Origin: Nitrospirota bacterium
GTDB taxonomy: Bacteria; Nitrospirota; Thermodesulfovibrionia; Thermodesulfovibrionales; Dissulfurispiraceae
Reading direction: 5' to 3'
NCBI GenBank assembly: GCA_016936655.1
Contig: JAFGXL010000025.1
Span: 17,269 to 81,268 of the forward strand
DNA: 64,000 nucleotides
Shown: in pieces, positions 54,548 to 63,935 of the stretch
Numbering within the stretch: position 1 is the first letter of the stretch
Layout: each line of letters opens with the position of its first letter
The notes under the pieces: generated by a model
The model's database searches: none
Told to the model about the DNA's origin: nothing
The model's input: only the letters and a program-made list of their open reading frames with translations
Position numbers and translations under genes: made by a program

Positions 54548-56579
54548 CTCTCCTCCGAGACTGGGCAGCCGGGATGCCTATTGTGAAAACAGCTCCATTT
54601 GGTTTGTTGTCTTTGACTGCTATAGTGCCTTCGTGATCGCTCACTATCTTGCTCGCTATAGCGAGTCCGAGTCCTGTGCCGCCGTCAGTTCCGGAAAAAT
54701 ATGGCATAAAAAGCTTGTCTTTTATGTCATCACTTATACCCGGGCCGTTGTCAGCTATATCAAATATTATAGTATTTTCTCTTGACTTTGCGTTTATGCT
54801 CACTGTTCCTGAGCCCTTCATGGCTTTTATTGCATTGTCAATTATGTTGATTAATACCCTTTTGAACTGTTCTATATCAAGGTATATGGGAGGGAGGTCT
54901 TTCTGTATAAAGATGTCGATTTTAATATCTTTGAAGCCTTTATACATGAATGTGACTGAATCAATAAGCTGTTGTATGTCTGCTGCCTCTTTTTTCATCT
55001 CTGGCATTCTTCCGTATCTGGAAAATATATCAACAAGCCCTCTTAAACTTTCTACCTCGGATGTTATTGTGGATACTGACTTTTCGAGCACTTCGCCAAA
55101 GTCTTCTGATTTTTTTGACCACTTTCTTATAAGCCGTTCTGCTGATAGTTTTATTGGCGTGAGCGGGTTTTTAATCTCATGTGCCAGCCTCTTTGCTACC
55201 TCCTGCCAGGCAAGGGCTTTTTCTGCTTTTATCAGGTCTGTAATGTCATCAAAGACAGCGAGCATACCGATAGAGCCCGATGAGGAGCTGTCTCTTAATC
55301 CAGTCAGATATATCCTGAAGTGCATAAGTTTGCCGTGAATATTAACTTTCGCAATTTTCTTTACTTCATTAACTAGCTTTCCGCTAAGCTCAGATACAAT
55401 GTCAGAAAGCTCTTCTGAATTGAGTATGGATATGAACTCCATGTAGTTTTTGCCTATCAGTTCAGAGACTTTCATGTCCAGCAAAACTCCTGTAAGTTTG
55501 TTTGCTGTAACTATCCTGCCCGTGGGATCGAGAAAAATAACTCCGGAATTTATGTTTTCCAGTATTGTCTCAAGATAGAGTCTTCTTCTGTCGATCTCTT
55601 TGTATGCTGTCTGGAGCGACTCCTTGTTTTCACGCAGCTGAGCCACCATCTGGTTGAATGATTCTGTCAAAAGCCCGATTTCGTCTTCACTGGCAGTATT
55701 TACTTTTAGGTCTAGATTTCCTGCTGCTATCTGTTCTGTTGCCGCTGCCAGCTCCTGTATTGGTATTGTTATGCCTTTTGATATCTTCAGAGAGACCCAG
55801 AGGCTGGTGAATACTATCATGAGAGTGATAAACCCTAGTATTAAGATGTAATTGATTCTGAGCGGTGATCTGAAGCCCTGCTGCTTTATAAGGTCTTCGT
55901 ACATCTCCCTAAGCCTGCCCGCCTGCAGCGCCAGCTCTTTTGGAAGGGTGAATTCAGCTACTACAACTCCTCCTGGTACGGGTACTGCTGCCCTTGCGAT
56001 GTCGCCAATGTCCAAGGAGATTATCTCTGAGCCTTCTCTGCCCTTTAATGCCTCCTGTATCATTTCGCCAGCTTCGGGCGGGATGCTTGTTATTTTTTTT
56101 ACGGATATGCCTGATCCGGATACCGGAGTGCCTTCTGCATATGCCCTTGCTGCATTCAGGGCGCGCTGTCGTTCAAAGTCATAAAAGGATTTTGCGAGCT
56201 CAATTGATTGCGTGACAGGTTCTTTAATCTGTGGAGAAAATATTCTGTCAATGTAGTTTGTCACAAGTCCGCTCGATACAAAAAAGAGCAGGATAGAAGG
56301 TATGAGGGTCAGCACCACAAATATCGCCATCAGCTTGGTTCTGAACTTGTAGCCCAATACCTTGTGCTTTCTTTCTGTGTAGAGTCTGAAAAGGTTTTTT
56401 CCGACAAAGAACATAAGGGTTAAAAGAGCCAATATGTTTATGCTTAGCAGTCCGGCAAGGAGTATTCGGGTGGTTATATCTAGAGCCGGCATTTTTATAA
56501 AATGTAGCTCTATAGCTGTAAGTATCGCAAAGAGGGCTATAATTCCAGCTGTGATCAGGAATGTTTTGAGAAGTCGCAT
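54540..56579 (-). CDS. ntrY: Membrane sensor histidine kinase, NtrY-like
   Basis: The 679-residue kinase has three membrane helices near the N-terminus (about 6-24, 33-59 and 85-110), a periplasmic domain, a fourth helix near 245-265, a HAMP domain (about 265-320), PAS (about 330-440), the histidine box LAHEIKNPLTPIKLSAERL typical of NtrY and an ATPase domain (NIIDNAIKA, DNGPGIS, GGTGLGLAIA). All kinase residues appear intact. It overlaps ntrX and lies 14 bases after the DUF4390 gene, a known neighbour of ntrY. Confidence 0.9.
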   Translation of the reverse strand: MRLLKTFLITAGIIALFAILTAIELHFIKMPALDITTRILLAGLLSINILALLTLMFFVGKNLFRLYTERKHKVLGYKFRTKLMAIFVVLTLIPSILLFFVSSGLVTNYIDRIFSPQIKEPVTQSIELAKSFYDFERQRALNAARAYAEGTPVSGSGISVKKITSIPPEAGEMIQEALKGREGSEIISLDIGDIARAAVPVPGGVVVAEFTLPKELALQAGRLREMYEDLIKQQGFRSPLRINYILILGFITLMIVFTSLWVSLKISKGITIPIQELAAATEQIAAGNLDLKVNTASEDEIGLLTESFNQMVAQLRENKESLQTAYKEIDRRRLYLETILENINSGVIFLDPTGRIVTANKLTGVLLDMKVSELIGKNYMEFISILNSEELSDIVSELSGKLVNEVKKIAKVNIHGKLMHFRIYLTGLRDSSSSGSIGMLAVFDDITDLIKAEKALAWQEVAKRLAHEIKNPLTPIKLSAERLIRKWSKKSEDFGEVLEKSVSTITSEVESLRGLVDIFSRYGRMPEMKKEAADIQQLIDSVTFMYKGFKDIKIDIFIQKDLPPIYLDIEQFKRVLINIIDNAIKAMKGSGTVSINAKSRENTIIFDIADNGPGISDDIKDKLFMPYFSGTDGGTGLGLAIASKIVSDHEGTIAVKDNKPNGAVFTIGIPAAQSRRRDE

Positions 56580-56593
56580 TCTATTATTTCCCT

Positions 56594-57178
56594 CTACTGG
56601 GGCAGGCTGAAGCTGCCGGAGTTCATGGTTATGCTGAACTCGTTTTCAGGTATTATTATTATTGCCTTCAGCAGTGACGGAAGCCTCCGTATCTTGGATT
56701 CAATGGTCACTTTCACAAAATATTGCGCAGGCTCGAGCTCTTTTGTATTTATAAGCTTAAATTTGTTCATGTTAAATGCCCAAGCGGTCATTGATTCAAA
56801 ATCCTTGAACCTTTTTATATATTTAATATTGTTCTCTATTGTTTCGCATATAAACTCTTTTTTTATAGGATCTGCTGATATTGTCCTTGAGTACTTTTTA
56901 CCTGCTACGAACTCATCAGGCCATATTTTCCAGACCCTGAAAAGGTCAACATAAAATATCAGCTCTTTTTTTACTCCCTCTCTCAATTCATTGAGCATCT
57001 GCCGGCCAGGTTTAAGTTCAGCGTTTACTATCAGCTCGTGATTCTGGATGGTCGTGAGCACTGAAGACAGGATAGGCTTTTCTGATGCTGAGGATGTTCC
57101 GCAGGCTAGAGCAACGGATATAAACCAAAAAACCGCAAGCCATAGGGCTGTTTTCGTCTGGAGACAGACTTTTCTCAT
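56594..57178 (-). CDS. DUF4390 exported protein
   Basis: The protein (194 residues from ATG 57178) has a signal peptide with core ALWLAVFWFISVALACG, a borderline lipobox (ALAC), and a DUF4390 domain seen in PILSSVLTTIQNHELIVNAEL, ELREGVKKELIFYVDLFR and the DPIKKEFICE region. The function of the family is unknown; genes for it often precede ntrY. ATG codons at 57187 and 57220 are in frame too, and no ribosome site decides between them. It is first in the operon. Confidence 0.75.
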   Translation of the reverse strand: MRKVCLQTKTALWLAVFWFISVALACGTSSASEKPILSSVLTTIQNHELIVNAELKPGRQMLNELREGVKKELIFYVDLFRVWKIWPDEFVAGKKYSRTISADPIKKEFICETIENNIKYIKRFKDFESMTAWAFNMNKFKLINTKELEPAQYFVKVTIESKIRRLPSLLKAIIIIPENEFSITMNSGSFSLPQ

Positions 57179-57235
57179 GAGATGCATATTGTTGTTATCG
57201 TATATTCCGCCATATTTCATTATAAAAACTATTCC

Positions 57236-57259
57236 ATTATATCATAGACAGATATGTCT
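57236..57259 (-). promoter_or_regulatory. Candidate promoter and operator of the DUF4390-ntrYX operon
   Basis: On the minus strand a perfect TATAAT lies at 57241-57236, 16 bases before the most upstream ATG. A palindrome AGACA-GATA-TGTCT (57246-57259) sits in the spacer region where a repressor or activator could act. A good -35 box is not visible. Confidence 0.45.
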
Positions 57260-57374
57260 GTTTTTAGAGATTAATCCTGAATTTATACTAATTGCAAATA
57301 GAATAGCTTTAAATGGTATTATAAAAATCATGCTGTATTTTTTTGCGGCTAAAAGATAATTTTTTGGAGGAGAA

Positions 57375-57695
57375 ATGGTTCCCGAGCTTAAGTATGATGA
57401 AAAAGGGCTGATTCCGGCTATTATCCAGGACGCTGAAAATGGAGATGTGCTTATGATGGCATATATGAACAGCTCCTCACTTCAGATGACTATAGAGAGC
57501 GGATATACGCACTTCTGGTCTCGTTCCAGACAAAAATACTGGAAAAAAGGCGAGACTTCCGGTCATCTTCAGGAAGTTAAGGATATCTACTACGACTGCG
57601 ATGCTGATACCCTGCTGATAAAGGTTAACCAGATAGGCGGCATCGCCTGCCACACAGGCAGCAGGTCATGCTTTTTTAACAAAATAGAGATGTGA
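57375..57695 (+). CDS. hisI: Phosphoribosyl-AMP cyclohydrolase
   Basis: Third step of histidine synthesis. The 106-residue monofunctional enzyme has [29 protein letters not shown], the metal-binding [13 protein letters not shown] and [12 protein letters not shown] with all expected cysteines. There is no fused HisE pyrophosphohydrolase domain. GGAGG precedes the ATG. Confidence 0.96.
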   Translation: MVPELKYDEKGLIPAIIQDAENGDVLMMAYMNSSSLQMTIESGYTHFWSRSRQKYWKKGETSGHLQEVKDIYYDCDADTLLIKVNQIGGIACHTGSRSCFFNKIEM

Positions 57696-57742
57696 GTCAG
57701 CAACCCATCAGTAAACATAAATAACATCAGCAGGAGGTTTTT

Positions 57743-58087
57743 ATGAGCGACTGTCTGTTCTGCAAAATAGCTGCAAAAGAGATCCCTGCCAATATTGTTC
57801 ATGAGGATGAACTTTGTGTTGCTTTTGATGATATTAATCCACAAGCTCCGATGCATGTGCTTGTGATACCCAAAAAGCATATATCCAGGGTTTCTGAGAT
57901 AAAACAGGAAGATCAGGAGCTGGCAGGACATCTGATGATGGTGGGCAGCTCTGTTGCCGCATCCAGGGGCTTTAGCGAGAGCGGGTTCAGGATTGTGGCT
58001 AACTGCAATGCTGATGCTGGCCAGGTTGTGTTTCATATACATTTTCATGTGCTTGCCGGCAGGCAGCTGGGCTGGCCTCCGGGATGA
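57743..58087 (+). CDS. hinT: HinT-type purine nucleoside phosphoramidase
   Basis: The 114-residue histidine-triad protein cleaves AMP-linked phosphoramidates. It begins CLFCKIAAKEIPA, has the family INPQAPMHVLVIPKKHI strand and a triad FHIHFHVLAGR, and ends LGWPPG. AGGAGG is 9 bases before ATG 57743. It lies 47 bases after hisI. Confidence 0.95.
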   Translation: MSDCLFCKIAAKEIPANIVHEDELCVAFDDINPQAPMHVLVIPKKHISRVSEIKQEDQELAGHLMMVGSSVAASRGFSESGFRIVANCNADAGQVVFHIHFHVLAGRQLGWPPG

Positions 58088-58109
58088 TCTGTGCTTATGG
58101 TGATGCTAT

Positions 58110-58688
58110 ATGGGACTGATTGGTAAAAAGGTTGCCTGGGAAGGCAGCTTTTTGCGCACAGTGCTTCTGACCTATAAAGACCATAACGGACTTGTAAGGA
58201 CATGGGAAGCTGTAGAGAGGATAAATACACAGGGTGTTGTAATTGTTGTGCCTATTACAGCAGCAGGTGAATTTATCCTTATAAGGCAGTACAGGCCTGT
58301 AATGGACAACTATGTGATAGAGTTCCCTGCTGGACTTAATGACAGGGGAGAAACATCTGCAGAGGCTGCCGGAAGGGAGCTTATTGAAGAGACTGGCTAC
58401 TGCAGCGATGATATCGTATTTATGGCAGAAGGTCCTGTCTCACTTGGAGTATCAATAGAACTTGTTACAGTTTTTCTTGCAAACAATGCTGTTCCTGCAA
58501 ACGATGAAATCAAGAAGCGCTTTCCGCCTGATGATACAGAAGACATAGAGGTTATTTGTGTGCCGATGAATGAAGTTTATGATTTTCTGGATTCGAGAAA
58601 GAGGGCAGGCGACTATTTTGACCTTAAAATTTTGGGAGTTATAGAGCTTGCCAAGAAACATCTGGAGCGCTGCAACAAGCAATCTTAG
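58110..58688 (+). CDS. Nudix hydrolase, ADP-ribose pyrophosphatase-like
   Basis: The 192-residue protein has the Nudix box GETSAEAAGRELIEETGY with the REx2EE metal-binding core. An N-terminal beta domain with VVIVVPITAAGEFILIRQYRP and EFPAGL is as in NudF-type ADP-ribose hydrolases. Substrate assignment is by resemblance only. It begins 22 bases after hinT. Confidence 0.9.
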   Translation: MGLIGKKVAWEGSFLRTVLLTYKDHNGLVRTWEAVERINTQGVVIVVPITAAGEFILIRQYRPVMDNYVIEFPAGLNDRGETSAEAAGRELIEETGYCSDDIVFMAEGPVSLGVSIELVTVFLANNAVPANDEIKKRFPPDDTEDIEVICVPMNEVYDFLDSRKRAGDYFDLKILGVIELAKKHLERCNKQS

Positions 58689-58715
58689 CAGCTGCAGCAC
58701 CCAGATATAGTTTTG

Positions 58716-58910
<195 letters not shown>

Positions 58911-58987
58911 TTAACTATGGTTTATATGAGCATTATAGCAGAAAAAATATTTCAAAAAAATAAATTGCGATTGATTTTAGGGCTGTT

Positions 58988-59015
58988 TTGAGTAATAATT
59001 ATTAACAGTTATATA
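58988..59015 (+). promoter_or_regulatory. Candidate promoter of proA
   Basis: TTGAGT (58988-58993) and TATATA (59010-59015) lie 16 bases apart, 13 bases before ATG 59029, with AGGAG between. Confidence 0.4.
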
Positions 59016-59028
59016 TATAGGAGTATAA

Positions 59029-60285
59029 ATGGATATTAAACAGTATATATTACAAAAAGCTCTTGAGGCCAAAATGGGCGCAAGGAGTTTGTCAACAGCA
59101 ACAAGAGATGTTAAAGATAGGGCGCTGCTCAAGATGGCAAGGGAGCTTAGGTGCAATGCTGAACTTCTAATTTCTGAGAACGCAAAAGATCTTGAATATG
59201 CCAGAAAAAAAGGCATATCTTCTGCGATGATCGACAGACTTACTCTCAATCAGAAGAGGATTGATGAGATGGCTGACGGTCTGGTGCAGGTTGCTGGTCT
59301 GCCTGATCCAGTAGGTGAGGTGCTAAGGATGTGGCAAAGGCCCAATGGAATGTCTGTAGGCAGAATGAGGGTGCCTATCGGATTGATAGGAATAATATAT
59401 GAGTCAAGACCCAATGTTACTGCTGATGCTACAAGCCTCTGCTTAAAGTCTGGCAACGCAGTGATATTAAGAGGCGGCTCAGAGGCTATAAACTCAAACA
59501 GGGCGATCGTGAGTATACTAAGAAGTGCAATATCGTCCGAGGGGCTACACGAAGGAGCTGTGACATTTATCGATATCCCAGACAGGGATGCTGTGACAGA
59601 GATGCTGAAGCTGGAGGGTATTATTGACCTGATCATCCCCAGAGGCGGAGAGGGGCTTATAAGGGCGGTTACAGAAAACTCCAGGATACCTGTTTTGAAG
59701 CACTACAAGGGTATATGCCATGTGTTTGTTGACAGGAACGCTGATCTTAAAATGGCTGAAGAGATCTGCCTTAACTCCAAGGTGCAGAGGCCCGGCACAT
59801 GCAACAGCATGGAGACCCTTCTTGTAGACTCTGTTGTCGCTGCTGAATTCCTTCCAGCCATGGCAGAAAGATTCAGGTTGTCCGGGGTTGCTATTAAGGG
59901 GTGCGGCAAGACAATGCAGATAATCCAGGGAATAGAGCCTGCAGAAGAGAAAGACTTTTATAACGAATACTTAAATCTCACAGTTAATATAAAAGTTGTT
60001 GATGATATGGATGAGGCTATGGATCATATATCAAAGTACGGATCCGCACATTCTGATGCCATTGTGAGCATGGATTATGCAAAGGCTATAAGATTTGTGC
60101 GTGAGGTTGATTCTTCTGCTGTGCTTGTGAACGCATCAACAAGGCTGAACGACGGGTACCAGTTTGGGCTGGGAGCTGAGATAGGCATATCAACTGATAA
60201 AATACATGCCCGCGGACCTATGGGGCTGGAAGAGTTGACATGCACAAAGTTTATCGTTTTAGGAAGCGGACAGCTAAGAAGCTGA
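59029..60285 (+). CDS. proA: Glutamate-5-semialdehyde dehydrogenase (gamma-glutamyl phosphate reductase)
   Basis: Second step of proline synthesis. The 418-residue aldehyde-dehydrogenase-fold enzyme has IGIIYESRPNVTADA, the catalytic cysteine in VQRPGTCNSMETLLVD, KYGSAHSDAIVS and a NASTRLNDGYQFGLGAEIGIST ending region with HARGPMGLEELT. The length is standard. proB is not in the window. Confidence 0.97.
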   Translation: MDIKQYILQKALEAKMGARSLSTATRDVKDRALLKMARELRCNAELLISENAKDLEYARKKGISSAMIDRLTLNQKRIDEMADGLVQVAGLPDPVGEVLRMWQRPNGMSVGRMRVPIGLIGIIYESRPNVTADATSLCLKSGNAVILRGGSEAINSNRAIVSILRSAISSEGLHEGAVTFIDIPDRDAVTEMLKLEGIIDLIIPRGGEGLIRAVTENSRIPVLKHYKGICHVFVDRNADLKMAEEICLNSKVQRPGTCNSMETLLVDSVVAAEFLPAMAERFRLSGVAIKGCGKTMQIIQGIEPAEEKDFYNEYLNLTVNIKVVDDMDEAMDHISKYGSAHSDAIVSMDYAKAIRFVREVDSSAVLVNASTRLNDGYQFGLGAEIGISTDKIHARGPMGLEELTCTKFIVLGSGQLRS

Positions 60286-60310
60286 AACTATAAAAAAGGA
60301 GGAGGATTAG

Positions 60311-60592
60311 ATGTCAGAAAAACTGAATCATGAAGATTTCATCAAGAAGGCGATAGTTAGTCTCCGCAAGGAGGGATACAAGGGTATCCACACAGTCTAC
60401 TCCGGTTTTAATGAGGCGTTTAAAAAGTATTTCGAGGGTGAAGACCCTATAAAAGCAACAAACCAGCTCGCAAAAGAAAATAAGATAGTCATAAGGCCTG
60501 TAAAGGGCGGGGTTATGCTCTATCTGCCTGAAGAGGCTCCTGCACAGGCAACACAGGCATCTGATGCCCTCTCAAAGATGGGACTCAGCTAA
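60311..60592 (+). CDS. Conserved small protein, possible winged helix
   Basis: I do not recognise a named family for this 93-residue protein. It is predicted helical for residues 1-60 (HEDFIKKAIVSLRKEG, FNEAFKKYFEG, PIKATNQLAKENK), then a two-strand wing IVIRPVKGGVMLYLPEE and an Ala/Gln tail. This resembles a winged-helix DNA-binding fold. AAGGAGGAGG lies 6 bases before the ATG, an unusually strong site. It is tightly placed between proA and nadD, so it is a real gene. Confidence 0.75.
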   Translation: MSEKLNHEDFIKKAIVSLRKEGYKGIHTVYSGFNEAFKKYFEGEDPIKATNQLAKENKIVIRPVKGGVMLYLPEEAPAQATQASDALSKMGLS

Positions 60593-60593
60593 T

Positions 60594-61235
60594 TTGCGCG
60601 TTGGCATTTTAGGCGGTACATTTAATCCTGTGCACTACGGACATCTGCGTGCAGCGCAGGAGGTGAAGGAAAAGGCTTCTCTGGATACGGTAGTTTTTAT
60701 TCCTTCAGGCCAGCCGCCTCTGAAATCAAAAGATCTGGCGAGTCCTCACCACAGGATGCAGATGGTGAGGCTCGCCATCGCTTCGAATCCTGTTTTTAGC
60801 GTTTCTGAAATAGAGATTTCAGGAGAGGGTAAGTCATATACCGTATCTACCATATCTGCTTTAAAAAAACTATATCCGGCTGATCAGCTTTTCTTTATAA
60901 CAGGATCTGACGCATTTGTTGATATGCCAAACTGGAAAGCCCCTGATTCAATCATCAGCTCCATAAATCTTATAGTAGCGCATAGGCCCGGCACAGGGCT
61001 TGATAAGATAAAGGATTCGCAGCTGGTTAAGGGTATAAGTCCAGCGTCGGACTCAGCGGGAGTCATGCTGCTTGATCTTATCAGCGGTGCTCAGGGAATG
61101 CTTGTGCCGGTTACCCAGATGGACATATCCTCCTCATACATAAGAAGCCAGATCCGAAATGGGATGAGCCTAAAGTATCTTCTGCCCCCTGAAGTGCAAG
61201 AGTATATCAGCATCAACAAGCTCTATCTTGAATGA
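60594..61235 (+). CDS. nadD: Nicotinate-nucleotide adenylyltransferase
   Basis: Adenylates nicotinate mononucleotide in NAD synthesis. The 213-residue protein has GGTFNPVHYGHL (nucleotidyl-transferase HxGH site), FIPSGQPPLKS, FITGSDAFVDMPNWK and the closing SSSYIRSQIRNG. Start TTG 60594 gives the family-typical N-terminus MRVGILGGTFNP. An upstream in-frame ATG at 60564 would overlap the previous gene by 29 bases and cannot be excluded. No rsfS gene follows, although that is the common arrangement. Confidence 0.94.
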   Translation: MRVGILGGTFNPVHYGHLRAAQEVKEKASLDTVVFIPSGQPPLKSKDLASPHHRMQMVRLAIASNPVFSVSEIEISGEGKSYTVSTISALKKLYPADQLFFITGSDAFVDMPNWKAPDSIISSINLIVAHRPGTGLDKIKDSQLVKGISPASDSAGVMLLDLISGAQGMLVPVTQMDISSSYIRSQIRNGMSLKYLLPPEVQEYISINKLYLE

Positions 61236-61288
61236 CCTTAAATCGCTTTCCTTGAATCTTTGACACTTGTTTATTTATCCTTATCCAT

Positions 61289-62413
61289 ATGTTTACTCCT
61301 GAAATACTTCTGAATAATCTTGATGAAGCTGTTATTCTTTTTGACGCTTCTGCCTCGGTTATTTATGCAAACAGGGCAGCTGAAGAGCTGCTTGGTCATG
61401 ACATCAAGGATCTGGTGGGCTCGGAATTCAGCAGCCTTTTCAAAGGATCAGAGGAGCTCAGTGCATTTGTAAAAAAGGCTATTGCTGAAGGAAGGACATT
61501 CAGATGCAAGGATATGGATGTGGCTGGGTGTATAGAAGCAGGAGCTGATGTTAACGTCATGCCATATTATGACTATTCGTCAGAACGCAAAAAAGCCGGC
61601 CCTGACGGAGCTCTGCTATGCATAAGGCGTAATATCTCTATTGCTGAACGTGAGGACTACTATTTTGATTCGCTGCTATTTATTATAGGATCAATTGCGC
61701 ATGAGATAAAAAATCCTCTTGGAGGAATCAAGGGCGCTGCGCAGATATTAAAGACATGTTCGTCTGAAAAGGCAGATGAAGAATGCATAAACATGATTAT
61801 CAAGGAGTCTGACAGACTTAATTCCGTGCTCAATACCTATCTGACTATGACCCGTAAACCTGTATTCAATAAGGTGAATATTCATGAGTTGCTTGAGCAT
61901 GCGCTGAGTATAACAGCTCCTGCACTCAAGGAGAAAAGAGTCAGGCTTGTTAAGGTATATGACCCAAGCCTTCCGTTTGTAATGGGTGATGAGACAAAGC
62001 TTCTTCAGGTTTTTATAAACCTGCTCAAAAATGCTGCTGAGGCGCTCGAGGGCAGCGGAGCTGTTACTATATCTACTGGGCCTTCGAGAGAATATATGGT
62101 TATTCAAGATGCTGTCAGATTATTTAGCCGTAACGGTCCAGCAGCTTTAAATATTGACTCTGATAGTATAAAATCCAGGAAGCAGCGCTGGGTTGTTGTG
62201 GATATCAAGGACACAGGTTCGGGTATACCAACTGAAGATCTACAGAAGATATTTCTGCCTTTCTATACAAAGAAGGAGGGTGGCAGCGGACTTGGACTGG
62301 CGCTCTCAAAGAAGATAATTATCGATCATGGCGGATTGATAAGGATCAAGAGCTGTAAGAAAGGCAGTACAATTGTGAGCGTTTATCTTCCTTTTGGAGC
62401 TGATCTGGAATAA
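61289..62413 (+). CDS. ntrB: Nitrogen-regulation-type sensor kinase, NtrB-like
   Basis: The 374-residue soluble kinase has an N-terminal PAS domain (about 8-75), the histidine box SIAHEIKNPLGGIKGAAQIL as in NtrB/GlnL, and an ATPase domain (NLLKNAAEA, DTGSGIP, GGSGLGLALSKK). The absence of membrane helices and the immediately downstream ntrC-like gene (5-base gap) support the NtrB assignment. In enteric bacteria NtrB is controlled by PII. No purine-rich ribosome site lies before ATG 61289. Confidence 0.88.
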   Translation: MFTPEILLNNLDEAVILFDASASVIYANRAAEELLGHDIKDLVGSEFSSLFKGSEELSAFVKKAIAEGRTFRCKDMDVAGCIEAGADVNVMPYYDYSSERKKAGPDGALLCIRRNISIAEREDYYFDSLLFIIGSIAHEIKNPLGGIKGAAQILKTCSSEKADEECINMIIKESDRLNSVLNTYLTMTRKPVFNKVNIHELLEHALSITAPALKEKRVRLVKVYDPSLPFVMGDETKLLQVFINLLKNAAEALEGSGAVTISTGPSREYMVIQDAVRLFSRNGPAALNIDSDSIKSRKQRWVVVDIKDTGSGIPTEDLQKIFLPFYTKKEGGSGLGLALSKKIIIDHGGLIRIKSCKKGSTIVSVYLPFGADLE

Positions 62414-62418
62414 TTGCT

Positions 62419-63807
62419 ATGGAAAAAAAGATACTTGTAATTGATGATGACAAAAGTATTTCATGGGTTATAGAAAAGGCTCTTGAACCACTTGGTTTTG
62501 AGGTAGTATCCCGTTCCACAATAAAGTCCGGCCTCAAGGTTTCAGACTCATTCAACCTCATCCTTCTAGACCTTATGCTCCCTGACGGCAACGGACTTGA
62601 TGCTCTTAAAGAGATTAAAGTTTTTAATCCAGATGCGATTGTTATTATGGTAACTGCACAGGGAAGGATGTCTGTAGCGATCGAGGCGATGAAGGAAGGC
62701 GCATACGACTATCTGGAGAAGCCTTTTGATATTGATGAGCTGAAGATAGTGGTGGAGAGGGCATTCAGCGAGCTTCTTATGAGGAAGGAGCTGATGATGC
62801 TCAGACAGGCAAAGGATGAATGTCTGCCTTATGAGATGATAGCAAAAAGCAAGGGCATGCTAAAGATTTTCAAGGAGATTGGCAAGGTAGCTCCCAAGGA
62901 TGTGACTGTGCTGATCTCTGGAGAAAGCGGCACTGGCAAAGAGCTTGTCGCACGCGCTGTCCACAATAACAGCAGAAGAAAGGTGGGGCCTTTTGTTGCT
63001 ATAAATGCTGCATCTATACCAAAAGATCTTCTCGAGGCCGAACTTTTTGGATGGGAGAAGGGCGCATTTACAGGAGCTGTAGAAAGAGGCGATGGCAAGA
63101 TCAGCTCGGCAGAAGGCGGGACTCTGTTTCTTGATGAGATTTCCGAGCTGGATATAAATTTACAGGCAAAACTTCTCAGGTTTATGCAGGAGAAGGAGTA
63201 CAGCAGGATAGGAAGCAGCAAAACACTAAAGGCCAATGTGCGAGTTATCGGGGCTACAAACCAGGACTTGGTTAAGAGCATATCATCAGGCCGCTTCAGG
63301 GAAGACCTTTATTATAGATTCAATGTTGTTGAACTAAGGGTGCCGCCGCTGAGGGAGAGAAAGGATGACATACTGCCTCTGGCTGGGCATTTTCTCTCAT
63401 CAGCTGTGCGTGATTTTGAGCTTGGACCAAAGGATTTCACTAAAGAAGCTGAAAAATTTCTTCTGCAGTATGAATGGCCGGGCAATGTGCGTGAACTCGA
63501 AAATATGGTGAAGCGCACATCTATCTTAAGCAAAAATATCAGGATAGATAGAAGAGATCTGGCAGCAGGGGACTACTCGGCTTGTTCAATAGGTGATTTT
63601 ATAGAGGTTAAACTCTGCACTATCATGAAGAAGCTATCCAAAGTTGAAAACTCAGATCTATACAGTACAGTTATTTCAGAGGTTGAAAAGTCTTTGATAT
63701 CGATAGTGCTTAAAGAGACGGGAGGCAACCAGCTCAAGGCCTCCAGAATATTAGGCATAAATCGCAATACTCTTGCTAAGATGATCAAACAGTATAAAAT
63801 TGTTTGA
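62419..63807 (+). CDS. ntrC: Sigma-54-dependent nitrogen regulator, NtrC-like
   Basis: The 462-residue regulator starts with a receiver typical of NtrC (VIDDDKSISWVIEKAL; phosphorylation site LILLDLMLPDGNG). The AAA+ domain has Walker A GESGTGKE, the GAFTGA loop at 215-220 and Walker B GTLFLDEI. The C-terminal Fis-type helix-turn-helix reads GGNQLKASRILGINRNTLAKMIKQY. All functional residues seen are canonical. Paired with ntrB upstream. Confidence 0.92.
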   Translation: MEKKILVIDDDKSISWVIEKALEPLGFEVVSRSTIKSGLKVSDSFNLILLDLMLPDGNGLDALKEIKVFNPDAIVIMVTAQGRMSVAIEAMKEGAYDYLEKPFDIDELKIVVERAFSELLMRKELMMLRQAKDECLPYEMIAKSKGMLKIFKEIGKVAPKDVTVLISGESGTGKELVARAVHNNSRRKVGPFVAINAASIPKDLLEAELFGWEKGAFTGAVERGDGKISSAEGGTLFLDEISELDINLQAKLLRFMQEKEYSRIGSSKTLKANVRVIGATNQDLVKSISSGRFREDLYYRFNVVELRVPPLRERKDDILPLAGHFLSSAVRDFELGPKDFTKEAEKFLLQYEWPGNVRELENMVKRTSILSKNIRIDRRDLAAGDYSACSIGDFIEVKLCTIMKKLSKVENSDLYSTVISEVEKSLISIVLKETGGNQLKASRILGINRNTLAKMIKQYKIV

Positions 63808-63833
63808 TTTTTCTATAAAAATTATGTTATAAA
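63804..63833 (+). promoter_or_regulatory. Promoter of the rpsF operon
   Basis: TTGATT (63804-63809) and TATAAA (63828-63833) are 18 bases apart; the -35 box overlaps the ntrC stop. The predicted start near 63840 leaves a leader of about 100 bases before rpsF. Confidence 0.5.
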
Positions 63834-63845
63834 ATTTGTCTCCAT

Positions 63846-63935
63846 GCCCCTGCGTAGGGGTTTTACCCCAAGGCAGCCGGAGCGGTTTACCTGCTTTTAC
63901 AGAGGCAGATAAAGGGCTTTAAATCCATGTGGAGG
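63846..63935 (+). promoter_or_regulatory. Structured leader of rpsF
   Basis: CCCC (63847-63850) can pair with GGGG (63857-63860), which can instead pair with CCCC (63866-63869), so two hairpins exclude each other. A further stem GCAG (63873-63876) with CTGC (63891-63894) encloses CCG-GAG-CGG. Leaders of rpsF operons can bind the S6:S18 complex through a CCG-containing element; this may be a version of it. GGAGG at 63931-63935 is the ribosome site. Confidence 0.4.

Noticed and set aside
54649..55338. Long open frame antisense to the ntrY-like kinase gene (229 codons)
   Set aside because: It is opposite an unambiguous kinase, has no ribosome site and shows a Ser/Ile-rich composition typical of a shadow frame. 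Similar antisense frames at 17096-17659, 3375-3920 and 24290-24808 were dropped for the same reason.
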